From Candidatus Siliceabacter maunaloa (GTDB taxonomy: Bacteria; Actinomycetota; Thermoleophilia; Solirubrobacterales; Solirubrobacteraceae), in NCBI GenBank assembly GCA_024330185.1, contig JANDLV010000009.1:1-64000 (forward strand): a stretch of DNA of 64,000 nucleotides. The letters are read 5' to 3'. Each line of letters opens with the position of its first letter. The first letter of the stretch is position 1. Shown here one piece after another: positions 10,540 through 19,359 of this stretch. The position numbers and the translations under genes were made by a program. Under the pieces are notes generated by a model. The model had not been told where the DNA came from. It did no database searches and worked only from the letters and a program-made list of their open reading frames with translations.

Positions 10540-12039
10540 CTACCCCAGCCTCTTGAGCCTCGGCCAGAGCTGATCCCACGGCTGCGCCGGCCCCGCGCAC
10601 AGCGCGAGCAGGGTGCCGTCCTCCTCGTTGTCGACCCCCTCGGGCGTGTCCACGCGGCCTGCCGGCCGGCACCCGCTGAACCGACGGTCGAGCTGCTCGG
10701 GCGCAAAGCCCACCGCGAGCACCGGGCCGGATCCCGAGGGCGCGGTTGGGGAGCCGGGTGGGCGGCCGGGTGGGCGGCCGGGTGGGCGGGCCCAGTACCA
10801 GTAGCCGTTGTGGCCGCTGTAGGCGCGCGACAGGCCGCGCGCGGGGCCGTAACGGTCGATCGCGCCGGCCTGGCCGTAGTTGAACGCGACGATCACCGGG
10901 TCGGGCGCGCCGGGCGGGAGCCTCTGTGCCGCGCCCGCGACGGTGTCGACGAACTCCGGCCAGCCGATCGTCTCGCCGACGTCCTCGTTGGCCGCCAGCA
11001 CCGGACCCGTGGAGCCGGCGGGGAGGACCGGGAGCGCGATGACGGCCGACACCACGGCGCTGAGGGCGATCGCGAGGCCGAGCGCCCCGCGGCGGACCCC
11101 GGCCCGGCCACGGTGCAGCCACCGCTCGAGCTCGATCGCTCCGGCGGCGATCAGGACCGCGAACATGCCAGCCAGGTAGTAGGGCTTCCCGGCGGTGAGG
11201 AGGAAGGCGACCGCGAGCAGCAACCAGCAGACGGCGAAGGGGCGAAACGGGCGCAGGCTCGGCCGGCGCAGGAGCGCGAGGAGCCCGGCGATCCACACCG
11301 GGGCCAGGACCGGGCTCACCAGCAGTAGCTGAAAGGGCAGGAACGCCCAGCGCGACTCCGAGCTCGTGGAACCGCCCCCGGCGATCGAGCCGGCCACCTC
11401 GAGCTGCGGCCAGCCCTGGCCGGCCTGCCACACCAGCCAGGGCGCCCACAGCCCGACCGCGATCAGCGCTCCCAGCCACAGCCAGCCCGACCGCAGGACC
11501 TGGCGCGGCCCGACGGCCAGCGTCCCGGCGAGCAGCCCGGCGGCGAGGAAGGCGATCAGCGGCTTGTTGAGCAGCGCCAGGCCGAAGACCAGTCCGACGA
11601 CGAGCCACCAGCGCGGGTCGGCGCCGCCCAGCAGCCGTGCGAACAGCAGGCAGACCAGGGTCCACGCCAGCAGGTCGAAGGTCGTGGTGCTGAGCAGGTG
11701 CCCGGTGACCAGGAGCACCGAGGCGACCGCCGCGATCGCCGCGCCGAGAATCTGCGCTGCGCCGGTGCCGCCGAGCTCGCGAGCCATCATGCCGGTCAAG
11801 AAGACGGTCGCTCCTGTGGCCAGCGCCGCCGGGATCCGCAGCACCGTCAGCGATCCCGGCGCGATGGCGTTCATCAGCGCCGCGATCGCCGGGGTCAGCG
11901 GTCCCTGGTCCGGATAGCCGAAGGCGAGGTTCTCGCCCGCAGCGAGGAAGTAGAGCTCGTCGCGGTGGTACCCGTAGCCGCCGGCGAAGGCGATCAGCGT
12001 CACGACCACGACAGCCGAGATCGCCAGCAGCGGCCCCAT
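10540..12039 (-). CDS. GT39/PMT-type membrane glycosyltransferase
   Basis: About 499 residues with roughly ten to twelve hydrophobic helices. The first periplasmic loop has YHRDELYFLA, where the Asp-Glu pair is the usual catalytic acidic site of ArnT/PMT-type enzymes using polyprenyl-phosphate sugars. The acceptor is unknown. ATG 12039 places the first helix directly after the start; the frame stays open further upstream, but that part is not hydrophobic and runs into miaB. The C-terminal soluble tail contains a Pro-Gly-Arg repeat encoded by 12-bp DNA repeats. It is divergent from miaB across 129 bases that should hold both promoters. Confidence 0.8.
   Translation of the reverse strand: MGPLLAISAVVVVTLIAFAGGYGYHRDELYFLAAGENLAFGYPDQGPLTPAIAALMNAIAPGSLTVLRIPAALATGATVFLTGMMARELGGTGAAQILGAAIAAVASVLLVTGHLLSTTTFDLLAWTLVCLLFARLLGGADPRWWLVVGLVFGLALLNKPLIAFLAAGLLAGTLAVGPRQVLRSGWLWLGALIAVGLWAPWLVWQAGQGWPQLEVAGSIAGGGSTSSESRWAFLPFQLLLVSPVLAPVWIAGLLALLRRPSLRPFRPFAVCWLLLAVAFLLTAGKPYYLAGMFAVLIAAGAIELERWLHRGRAGVRRGALGLAIALSAVVSAVIALPVLPAGSTGPVLAANEDVGETIGWPEFVDTVAGAAQRLPPGAPDPVIVAFNYGQAGAIDRYGPARGLSRAYSGHNGYWYWARPPGRPPGRPPGSPTAPSGSGPVLAVGFAPEQLDRRFSGCRPAGRVDTPEGVDNEEDGTLLALCAGPAQPWDQLWPRLKRLG
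10753..10788. repeat. Three perfect 12-bp tandem repeats
   Basis: GCCGGGTGGGCG occurs three times in a row inside the glycosyltransferase gene. On the coding strand it adds four-residue Pro/Gly/Arg units. Copy number changes would keep the reading frame. Confidence 0.85.
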
Positions 12040-12168
12040 CGCAAGCGGCGCCCGTCCCCGTGCGAGACCGTGGTCCGGGCGGCTGGAAGGGTCTTTGGGC
12101 ACCAGAGGACCATCATCCCGTCCCGACGCCGCCCGTGGGTCTCCCACCACAGCTACCCTGCCGTCACG

Positions 12169-13494
12169 GTGAAGCGCTACCACGTCACCACCTTCGGGTG
12201 CCAGATGAACCAGCACGACTCGGAGCGCATGAAGGGCATGCTCGAGTCGCTGGGCTACGCGGAGGCCGGCGCGCCCGCCGAGGCCGACCTGATCCTGTTC
12301 AACACCTGCTCGATCCGCGAGAAGGCCGACGAGCGCTTCGTCGCCCATCTGGAGCAAGCCAAGGGGCTGAAGCGCGCCGACCCGCAGCGCATCATCGGCG
12401 TGGGCGGCTGCTGGGCTCAGTCGGTCAAGGAGGACGTCTTCCGCCGCTTCCCCTACGTCGACGTGGCCTTTGGCCCCGGGCAGGTGCACAAGCTGGCCGA
12501 GTTCCTGACCTCCGACTCGCTCACCGCCCAGGGCTTCTTCGAGTTCGGGGGCTTCACGGGCCATCTGCCCGCCAAGCGCGCCCGCGACTTGCAGGGCTGG
12601 GTGCAGATCAGCGTGGGCTGCAACATGAACTGCAGCTACTGCATAGTCCCGTCCACCCGCGGGCGCGAGGTCAGTCGCCCGCTGGTCGAGCTGGTGGCCG
12701 AGGTGGAGCGCATGGCCGCCGATGGCGTGCGCGAGGTGACGCTTCTGGGGCAGAACGTCAACGCCTACGGGCGCGACCTACGCCCGCAGCGAACATCCTT
12801 CGCGGAGCTCCTCGGCGCGCTCGACGGCATCTCCGGCCTCGACCGGGTCCGCTACACCAGCCCGCACCCCAAGGACATGCGCGAGGACGTCGTGCTCGCC
12901 CACGTGCAGCTTCCCACGGTCTGCGAGCACGTCCACCTCCCGCTGCAGGCCGGCTCCTCGCGCATCCTCAAGGCCATGCGCCGCACGTACACCCGCGAAC
13001 GCTATCTCGACCGCGTCGCGCTCATCCGCGAGCACGTGCCCGACGCCGCGCTGACCACCGACGTCATCGTCGGCTTCCCGGGGGAGAGCGAGGAGGACTT
13101 CGTCCAGACCCTCGGGGTCTGCGAGGAGGTCGGCTTCGACGGCGCCTTCACCTTCATCTACTCCCCGCGCCGCGGCACCGAGGCGGCGACGTTCACCGAG
13201 GGCCTGGTGCCCCACGAGGTCGCCGTGGAGCGCATGGAGCGCCTCGTCGAGGTCGTCCAGCGCCGCGCCCGCCAGCGCGCGCAGCGCTTCGTCGGCCGCG
13301 AGCTCGAGGTGCTCGTCGAAGGGCCCTCGCGCACCGACCCTGCCCGCCTGCGCGGACGCACCCGCCACAACAAGGTCGTCAACTTCGACGGTGTCGCCGC
13401 ACCCGGCGATCTCGTCGGGGTGACCATCGTCGCGGCGACCAGCCAGACGCTCACCGGAGAGATGTCGCTGGTCGCCGCGGCCGCGGCCCGCTGA
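12169..13494 (+). CDS. miaB: tRNA-2-methylthio-N6-dimethylallyladenosine synthase MiaB
   Basis: MiaB is a radical SAM methylthiotransferase acting on i6A37 of tRNAs, after MiaA (encoded at 21471). The 441-residue product has the UPF0004 domain with three cluster cysteines, C11, C47 and C81. The radical SAM motif CNMNCSYC gives C151, C155 and C158. A TRAM RNA-binding domain closes the protein. The GTG at 12169 begins MKRYHVTTFGC, the family's usual start. The neighbouring decayed propeller gene converges on its 3' end. Confidence 0.95.
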   Translation: MKRYHVTTFGCQMNQHDSERMKGMLESLGYAEAGAPAEADLILFNTCSIREKADERFVAHLEQAKGLKRADPQRIIGVGGCWAQSVKEDVFRRFPYVDVAFGPGQVHKLAEFLTSDSLTAQGFFEFGGFTGHLPAKRARDLQGWVQISVGCNMNCSYCIVPSTRGREVSRPLVELVAEVERMAADGVREVTLLGQNVNAYGRDLRPQRTSFAELLGALDGISGLDRVRYTSPHPKDMREDVVLAHVQLPTVCEHVHLPLQAGSSRILKAMRRTYTRERYLDRVALIREHVPDAALTTDVIVGFPGESEEDFVQTLGVCEEVGFDGAFTFIYSPRRGTEAATFTEGLVPHEVAVERMERLVEVVQRRARQRAQRFVGRELEVLVEGPSRTDPARLRGRTRHNKVVNFDGVAAPGDLVGVTIVAATSQTLTGEMSLVAAAAAR

Positions 13495-13500
13495 GCGGTC

Positions 13501-14533
13501 GTCGACCAGCTCGCCGGCGCCGAACGGCCCGTCGGGGCCCCGGCGGGCGAAGTGGATGCCCAGCGGGGAGCCGTGACCCTCGACGCCCGGCGTCTCGCGC
13601 AGGCACCCGACGGCCACGCCCTTGGGCGATCAGGGCGCCGATGGATCCCGCGGCGTCGAGCTGTTGCGGCGCCCCGAACCGTCCGTCGGCGTCGGCGAGC
13701 CGGCCCTCGGCCAGGGCCTGTGGCGCCTCGAGCGTGCTGGAGCCTGCGGGCAGGACGGCCGCGGCGGTGTCCACGGTGCCGACCGGGCCCTCAGTCACCG
13801 GGTAGCCCCGCCAGGCCAAGACCATCGCCTGCGCGCGCGTGCGCGGCTGAGCGCCGACCGCGATCTCCGTCGGCCCCTGGATCTCGCCCGGCGGCGCGAC
13901 GCGGGACTCGTCCTCGACCTCTCCGCTCCCCGTGTCGACGGCCCGCACGGCCAGGCGGCCTGGCCGGTCAGCCACCGTCTCACGGGCGTAGGCGACGACC
14001 GCGCGACCGCTTGCGTCGACGCCCACGGCGGCGGGCGTCTGGCTCACCACGTCCTCGCGCTGGACGGTCGTCACCGGTCCGAACCCGGCGCCCGCCGGGC
14101 GGACCGCGATCTGGATCTCGTCCGAGCGCCCGGCCACGATGTGGTGCCACGCGGCGATCGCCGCGCCCGACTCGTTGACCGCGAGCACCGGCGCGCCGCG
14201 CAGCGTCCGTGGGGCACCGAGCTCGCGGCCGTCCCCGAACCGCGACAGGTCCGCCTTGCCCAGCCGGTAGCCGAGCTGGACGGTCGGGAAGCCACGGTGG
14301 TCGCCGACGCGCTTGGCGTCGAGGTGCGCGATCCACGTGCGCGCGTAGCGGGAGGAGGCCACCGCGAGCTGCGAGGTGCGCACGCGGACCGGCCGCGTGC
14401 CAGCCCGAGCGTCAGCCGCGCAGGTGACCACCCGGTGGCCGGCGTCGACGAGCGCCCCGATCCGACGCTCCGGCGCAAGCACGCACGGGCGGCCGCCCCC
14501 GCCGACCGGTCCGTCATCCCGGTGTGCGAACAT
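13501..14533 (-). pseudogene. Decayed beta-propeller-like repeat protein gene
   Basis: On the minus strand, about 300 codons encode alternating strands with repeated motifs of the kind AAIAAW, RAVVAYAR and AMVLAWRG, separated by FG-P and G-P-FG loops. This is typical of secreted propeller-like proteins in this lineage. Near 13620 the frame becomes Arg/Pro-rich nonsense. The neighbouring minus frame continues with AVGCLRETPGVEGHG and RGPDGPFGAGELVDD, which repeats the same loop pattern, so an indel is likely. There is no signal peptide, and the 3' end runs into miaB. I interpret it as a truncated, frameshifted relic. Confidence 0.6.
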
Positions 14534-14540
14534 GTGTTCG

Positions 14541-16028
14541 ATGCGCTGGAGCAATCTGGATGTCCGCGAGGCCGAGCAGGCCCCCCTTCCTGGCTACCGC
14601 GAAGCCGTGGTTCGTCATTTCGACGCGCCCGAGGCGCTGGACACCCGCTTCTACGAGGTCCACGCCAAGTCCGCGCTCAACCGTGTGCCCAAGTCCTCCA
14701 AGGTCCCGTTTCGCTGGACGATCAACCCGTATCGGGGCTGCAGCCATGCCTGCGTCTACTGCCAGTCGGGCGACACGCTGGTGCTGATGGGAGACGGTCG
14801 TCAGCGCAAGCTCGCTGAGTTGCGAGTCGGTGACGAGATCGTCGGAACCCAGCTGCTGGACGGCAGGCGGCGCTTCGTGCGAACGCAGGTGCTCGCGCGT
14901 TGGCCCACGATCAAGCCCGCGCATCGGGTGACGCTCGACAGCGGCACGGAGCTGGTGGCAAGCGGCGACCACCGCTTCCTCAGCGAGCGTTGGTGGGAGC
15001 ACGTCAGCGGCGAAAAGGACCCCCGGCGCGGTCCCCACCTCGCGGTCGGGCGGGCGCTGCTGGGACCCGGCACCGACGGGAGCCGGCCGGTGCTGGACGG
15101 TCAGGAGGTCGTGTCGACGCCGGGGCTGCGGGTCGCCTCGATCGAGCCGCTGGGCAGGCCGATGCGCCTCTTCGACATCACGACCGGTACCGGCGACTTC
15201 ATCGCCGATGGGGTCGTGAGCCACAACTGCTTCGCCCGACCGACGCACACGTATCTGGGCTTCGACGCGGGGCGCGACTTCGAGAAGGAGATCGTGGTCA
15301 AGGTCAACGTGCCCGAGGTGCTGCGCGCGGAGCTGCGCCGGCCGTCGTGGGCGCGCGAGCACGTCGCTATGGGGACCAACACCGATCCCTATCAGTGGGT
15401 CGAGGGGCGCTACCGGCTCATGCCCGGGATCTGGGAGGCCCTGCGCGAGGCGCGGACCCCGGCATCGGTGCTGACGAAGTCGCCGCTGCTGCTGCGCGAC
15501 CTGGAGCTGATGCGGGAGCTGGGGGACGTCGCGGACGTCAGCGCCAACCTGTCGGTGCCGACGCTGGACGAGAAGGCCTGGCGGGCCACCGAGCCCCACA
15601 CGCCACATCCACGGGCGCGGCTGGAGGCGGTGGCCGAGCTCAATCGGGCGGGGATCCCCACGGGCGTGCTGGTGGCGCCGCTCATGCCCGGCATCAACGA
15701 CGCGCCAGAGCAGGTCGAGGCGCTGCTGGCCGCCGCCGAGGAGGCCGGCGCGGTGGGGATCGGAGGGATCGCCCTGCACCTGCGCGGCGAGACGCGCGGG
15801 GTGTTCATGGACTGGCTGCGCAGCGCGCGGCCCGACCTCGTGCCGCGCTACGAGCGCCTGTACGCGCGTGGCGCCTACGCCCCGCGCGCAGAGCGGGCGC
15901 ACCTAGCGGCCCTCTTGCGCCGGTCCGGAGCGCCGTCGCCCTCGCGGCTCGACCGCGGCAGCGAGAGAGAGACGCCCACGCCGGTGCCGGCGCGGTGGCC
16001 CGAACCGGTCCAGGAGCGCCTGTTCTGA
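14541..16028 (+). CDS. Rv2578c-family radical SAM protein with in-frame mini-intein
   Basis: The extein matches the SPL-like radical SAM family of Rv2578c and related proteins, of unknown substrate. It has NPYRGCSHACVY...CFARPTHTYL, then GTNTDPYQ, an RYRLMPGIWEAL stretch and LHLRGETRGVFMDW. ATG 14541 begins MRWSNLDV, the family's usual MRW start; an in-frame ATG lies nine bases upstream. A 156-residue intein interrupts the cluster motif between Tyr and the third cysteine. Splicing would give a protein of about 339 residues. The upstream gene is a decayed propeller on the other strand. Confidence 0.9.
   Translation: MRWSNLDVREAEQAPLPGYREAVVRHFDAPEALDTRFYEVHAKSALNRVPKSSKVPFRWTINPYRGCSHACVYCQSGDTLVLMGDGRQRKLAELRVGDEIVGTQLLDGRRRFVRTQVLARWPTIKPAHRVTLDSGTELVASGDHRFLSERWWEHVSGEKDPRRGPHLAVGRALLGPGTDGSRPVLDGQEVVSTPGLRVASIEPLGRPMRLFDITTGTGDFIADGVVSHNCFARPTHTYLGFDAGRDFEKEIVVKVNVPEVLRAELRRPSWAREHVAMGTNTDPYQWVEGRYRLMPGIWEALREARTPASVLTKSPLLLRDLELMRELGDVADVSANLSVPTLDEKAWRATEPHTPHPRARLEAVAELNRAGIPTGVLVAPLMPGINDAPEQVEALLAAAEEAGAVGIGGIALHLRGETRGVFMDWLRSARPDLVPRYERLYARGAYAPRAERAHLAALLRRSGAPSPSRLDRGSERETPTPVPARWPEPVQERLF
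14760..15227 (+). other. Mini-intein inside the radical SAM CX3CX2C motif
   Basis: The intein is 156 residues with no LAGLIDADG segment. Block A is CQSGDTLVLMGDG, with Cys1. Block B is ELVASGDHRFL, where Ser stands in place of the usual TxxH threonine. Block F is LFDITTGTGDFIADG, and the C-terminal residues are VVSHN. The +1 residue is the cysteine that is the third ligand in CSHACVYC. Because the intein itself starts with Cys, the unspliced precursor also reads CSHACVYC across the N-junction. Confidence 0.93.
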
Positions 16029-16104
16029 CCACGCGATCGAGGGATGTGCCGCGCTGAAGCGCGGGCGATCGTTCGATCGTCGACGCATGGGCGCCGGGGG
16101 TCGG

Positions 16105-16902
16105 TCACCCTCCGCGCGCACGCCGGGTGCCGCCTGCCTTGTCCGCGGGGGGGCGCTCAGCCTGAACCACGGCGTCGTGGCGCTCGCGCAGGCTGCGGGC
16201 AAAGGCCAGCGTGGACGGAGCGATATCGGCGTCGAGGAGCTCGTAGCGTGTGGCGAGCTCCGCGCGCAGCGCCTGCGCGGCGTCCTGCCACGTGACGCCG
16301 GGGACGATGTCCTCGGCCGCGCCGACTGTGCGCGGCTCCCATGAAAGCCCGAGAGCCTTGTGAACGGGCACGAGCACGTCGCGCACCCGGTCCGAGCCCT
16401 GCACGAGCAGTAACCCCTCTGTCCACGCGGCCCGGAGGCGCACGCGCTGGGCGAGGCCGGCGAGCTTGACGCCGCCCGCGTGCAGGCTCCAGGCGCCGGG
16501 GCAGTACTCGCCGGGCAGCTCGCCGCGCTGGGCGTCCACGCCCACGCGGGCCAGCGTGCGGCGCAGCACCCCGGCCATGGTCTCGAAGCGTCGGGTGGTG
16601 TCCTCCGCGACCGGCGCGGCGAGCCCGAAGACCAGCGCACCCTCGTGGGCGGCCGCCGTTCGGCCGCCTCCCACCCGCATGACCGCAGCGAAGCCGGCGG
16701 CGCGAGCCGTCCCGACGGCGGTCGGGAAGCCGGGCAGCAGGCGGTCCAGGCGCCCGAAGGAGACGCCGGGGCCCGGCGCCCACAGGCGCAGGACGGGCGG
16801 GCCGCCCAGGACGACGCCCTCCAGGACCGCCGATGAGAGCGCAGTGTCCAGCACCGGGTCCTCGGGCACTGAGGCGGTGAGGACCGTCAGGGGGCGGCGC
16901 AC
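16105..16902 (-). CDS. Lipoate-protein ligase A family protein
   Basis: 265 residues of the biotin/lipoate A/B ligase fold. The substrate-binding signature MRVGGGRTAAAHEGALVFGL is followed by GGVKLAGLAQRV, whose Lys contacts the lipoyl-adenylate in the family. It probably attaches or transfers lipoate, or octanoate, to 2-oxoacid dehydrogenase or glycine cleavage proteins. Which of these activities it has cannot be read here. Start is GTG 16902. The phosphotransferase gene upstream ends 20 bases away on the same strand. Confidence 0.8.
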   Translation of the reverse strand: MRRPLTVLTASVPEDPVLDTALSSAVLEGVVLGGPPVLRLWAPGPGVSFGRLDRLLPGFPTAVGTARAAGFAAVMRVGGGRTAAAHEGALVFGLAAPVAEDTTRRFETMAGVLRRTLARVGVDAQRGELPGEYCPGAWSLHAGGVKLAGLAQRVRLRAAWTEGLLLVQGSDRVRDVLVPVHKALGLSWEPRTVGAAEDIVPGVTWQDAAQALRAELATRYELLDADIAPSTLAFARSLRERHDAVVQAERPPADKAGGTRRARGG

Positions 16903-16922
16903 GCGGTGGCGGTGCTCGATCG

Positions 16923-17660
16923 TCAGGCCGCCAAGCGTCCGAGTTCCACGAACGCACGCAGTTGCAGGCCGAGGTGGTGCTCATCGGCGGGTCGGCCGGG
17001 TCGGGCCAGTGCGAGCCCGTAGCGGACGTTCTCGCGCAGCCACACCCTCATCAGCGAAACGGCGGCCTCGTACCAGTCGACGACAGCGACGAGGCGTCCC
17101 TCCCGGCACAGCAGGTTGCGCGGGTAGTAGTCGCCATGGACGACCGCGGTGCGCAGCGCGCTGGAGGCCGCCGCCCACCAGCGATCCAGCTCGTGGTCGA
17201 CGAGCTCGCACGGGTCGTCGGCGGGATCCCAGACGTCGGGTCCGTCGGGGCCACCGGGAGGACGCGGGCCGCCGGGCCAGTCCGCCAGCGATGAATGGAT
17301 GCATGCGAGCACCCGGGCGCTGTGGTCGACCAGCGCTGCGTCGCCGGTGTCGAGCGGGTCGCCGTCGATGAACTCGAACAATGTCACGGGCCGGCCATCG
17401 TGGCGAAAGAAGGTCGCGCCGTCCGGTGCCGGGAGCGGCGGGATGGCCTGCGGCGCGCCCGCGGCGGCGTGTCGGATGACGCGGTGGGTCCAGGCCAGCT
17501 CCTCGCTCGATCTCCACGCCGGACCGATGTGGACGATCCTCGCGCCCTGGTCGGTCTCGACGCGCCAGACCAACGCTTCGTCGCCCTGCTCGATCGGAGA
17601 GGCATCGTGAAGCACCAGCCGGAAGCGCCGCTGGATCACCTCGGTCAGCGCGTCATGCAT
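16923..17660 (-). CDS. Aminoglycoside-phosphotransferase-family kinase
   Basis: 245 residues of the APH/choline-kinase fold. The Brenner-type catalytic loop AVVHGDYYPRNLL and the following metal motif VAVVDWYEA are intact. The hinge region reads FEFIDGDPL. The substrate is unknown and need not be an antibiotic. ATG 17660 starts inside the end of the next upstream gene, with an ATGCATGA overlap of eight bases, implying coupling with that paralogous kinase. Confidence 0.8.
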   Translation of the reverse strand: MHDALTEVIQRRFRLVLHDASPIEQGDEALVWRVETDQGARIVHIGPAWRSSEELAWTHRVIRHAAAGAPQAIPPLPAPDGATFFRHDGRPVTLFEFIDGDPLDTGDAALVDHSARVLACIHSSLADWPGGPRPPGGPDGPDVWDPADDPCELVDHELDRWWAAASSALRTAVVHGDYYPRNLLCREGRLVAVVDWYEAAVSLMRVWLRENVRYGLALARPGRPADEHHLGLQLRAFVELGRLAA

Positions 17661-18498
17661 CGGCGCGCAGGCGGTGTAGGTGATGCTCGGCGGCTTCGCG
17701 CAGCTCGGGAGCCCGGTCGGGGTCCATCCAGCACCAGACCGCGACGCAGAGGCTGCGAAGCCTGCCCATGAGCTCGAGCAGGTCATGGTCGACGTGCGGG
17801 AATTGCCTCAGGGACTCGCCGCCGAGGCAGGCGACGTCCCACTCGAGCGGACCCAGGCAGGCCGCCTCGAAGTCGATCCAGCACGGACCGTCGGGCGTGG
17901 CGAGCACGTTGCGCGAATGGGGCTCGCCGTGCAGGGGGCGGGCCGCAAGGTCGTGAGCGCTCAGGGCGGCTGACAGGCCGGCGTGCGCTTCGGTCAGGAA
18001 CGCGCGGTCGCTTGCCGGGAGCGCGGGCAACGGATCCGTGGCAAGGATCCACGCGGCGTCGTCGATCTGGGCGCTGAACGATGGCAGCGGGCCGTCGTAA
18101 CCGTTCAGCGCGGCGTGCAGTTCACCCAGGCTGCGGCCCGCGTCGGAGGCCTCGACCGTGCGAGCGGGATCGTTGGCGCAGTAGTCCCAGAAAGTCACCA
18201 CCAGGCCCCACGCGTGATGCGGACCGGCCGGCAGCGCAGACGCAGGGCGGGCGCTCGGCGCGCGGCGGACAGCCAGGAAGCGCCCGACTTCGAGCTCACG
18301 GGTGAGCGACGCGGCCGCGCTGCGCCGGTGGCTGGACATCCCGACCTTGGCGATGATCGGTTCCGGGGTCAGTTGCAGGACGACGTTGTTGGAGTGGTGC
18401 AGCAGCCGGGGACGCTCGAGCACGAGGCCGTAGCGGGTGGCGACCTCGGTCGCCACCCCTTCGGCGAGCGCGAGACGATCGTCCTCGGGCCAGCTCAT
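17653..18498 (-). CDS. Second phosphotransferase-family protein (APH-like)
   Basis: 281 residues with the same fold. The catalytic loop reads RPLHGEPHSRNVL, with His-Gly-Glu in place of the common His-Gly-Asp, followed by PCWIDFEAACLG for metal binding. The Asp-to-Glu change may alter or lower activity. ATG 18498 was chosen because the longer frame upstream is low-complexity and overlaps the methyltransferase relic. The pair of tandem kinases probably share a transcript; no substrate is suggested by the neighbours. Confidence 0.75.
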   Translation of the reverse strand: MSWPEDDRLALAEGVATEVATRYGLVLERPRLLHHSNNVVLQLTPEPIIAKVGMSSHRRSAAASLTRELEVGRFLAVRRAPSARPASALPAGPHHAWGLVVTFWDYCANDPARTVEASDAGRSLGELHAALNGYDGPLPSFSAQIDDAAWILATDPLPALPASDRAFLTEAHAGLSAALSAHDLAARPLHGEPHSRNVLATPDGPCWIDFEAACLGPLEWDVACLGGESLRQFPHVDHDLLELMGRLRSLCVAVWCWMDPDRAPELREAAEHHLHRLRADA

Positions 18499-18577
18499 CT
18501 CGGGTGGTCCCCGGCAGACCAGCGGCGATCGCGGACCGACATTCCTCGCCCTCGAGCGCTCGCCTTGGGGCTTGTGG

Positions 18578-19313
18578 TCATGGCTTGCGTGCGACGACGG
18601 CGTAGTCGTTGACGCTGTAGAGGAACGCGTGGTGGTTCGCGAGGCGCCGTAGTCCCGTGAGCCACGCTTCGATGGCGTCGTTGTCGATCGCAGGGTCACG
18701 GCGACCGATGTTGGCGACGGCATGGGCTGCCTCGTGTCCCGGCGAGCTGGGCTCGAGCGAAGTGAGCACGTTGACCCACGCGTGGATGCGCTCGACCTCG
18801 AAGGGCGAGCGAGCGGCGATGCCGCCCAGTCTCCGCCCGATCGTGCCGTCGGATTGATGCATCCACTTCTGGGTGGTGTCGCAGTAGCAGTGCACGAGTC
18901 GACGGGTGAGCGCGAGGTCCTCGGAGGCGAAGACGATCGTGTCGAAGTCGCTGTGGCCGAGTACGAAGAGCCCGCCGGGAGTCAGGACCCGCCAGACCTC
19001 GGCCACGAACGCGTCTGGCTTCGTGAGGCACTCAAGGACGTTCTGGCAGACGGCGCGGTCCGAACTGGCCGTCCTCGAACGGCAGGGGTTGCGCAAGGTC
19101 GGCGACGACGAGGCCGAGGCGCCGATCTCCGGCGAGAGCGTCGGGTGCTGCCTGCTGCCGGAAGTCGGCACCGACGAGCAAGCCTTCGGGCCCGAGCCGT
19201 GCAGCGATCTCGATCAGGGTGGCGCCGCGGCCGCAGCCGAGATCGACGGCGTGGCTGGTCGGCTGGACGTCGAGAAGGCCGGCCAGCTCGCGGTGGCGCT
19301 CGGGAGCGAACAT
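18578..19313 (-). pseudogene. SAM-dependent methyltransferase, frameshifted
   Basis: The 5' part (from 19313) encodes a class I methyltransferase start: AVDLGCGRGATLIEIAAR with the SAM-binding GxGxG-type loop, then DLAQPLPFEDGQF. The next frame carries the rest (QNVLECLTKPDAF, VWRVLTPGGLFVLG and a normal helical C-terminus ending at 18578). Frames join if one extra base is removed near 19059-19065. It is either a recent pseudogene or a sequencing error. Everything else looks intact. Confidence 0.75.
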
Positions 19314-19359
19314 CGCCTGTGAGCATGGCGAATCGCCGCTTTGCGAGGCTGCGTGGCGC

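Noticed and set aside
16923-18498. Tandem APH-like genes as an antibiotic resistance cassette
   Set aside because: The fold is shared by many small-molecule kinases, no mobile element is near, and one copy has an altered catalytic loop; resistance cannot be claimed.
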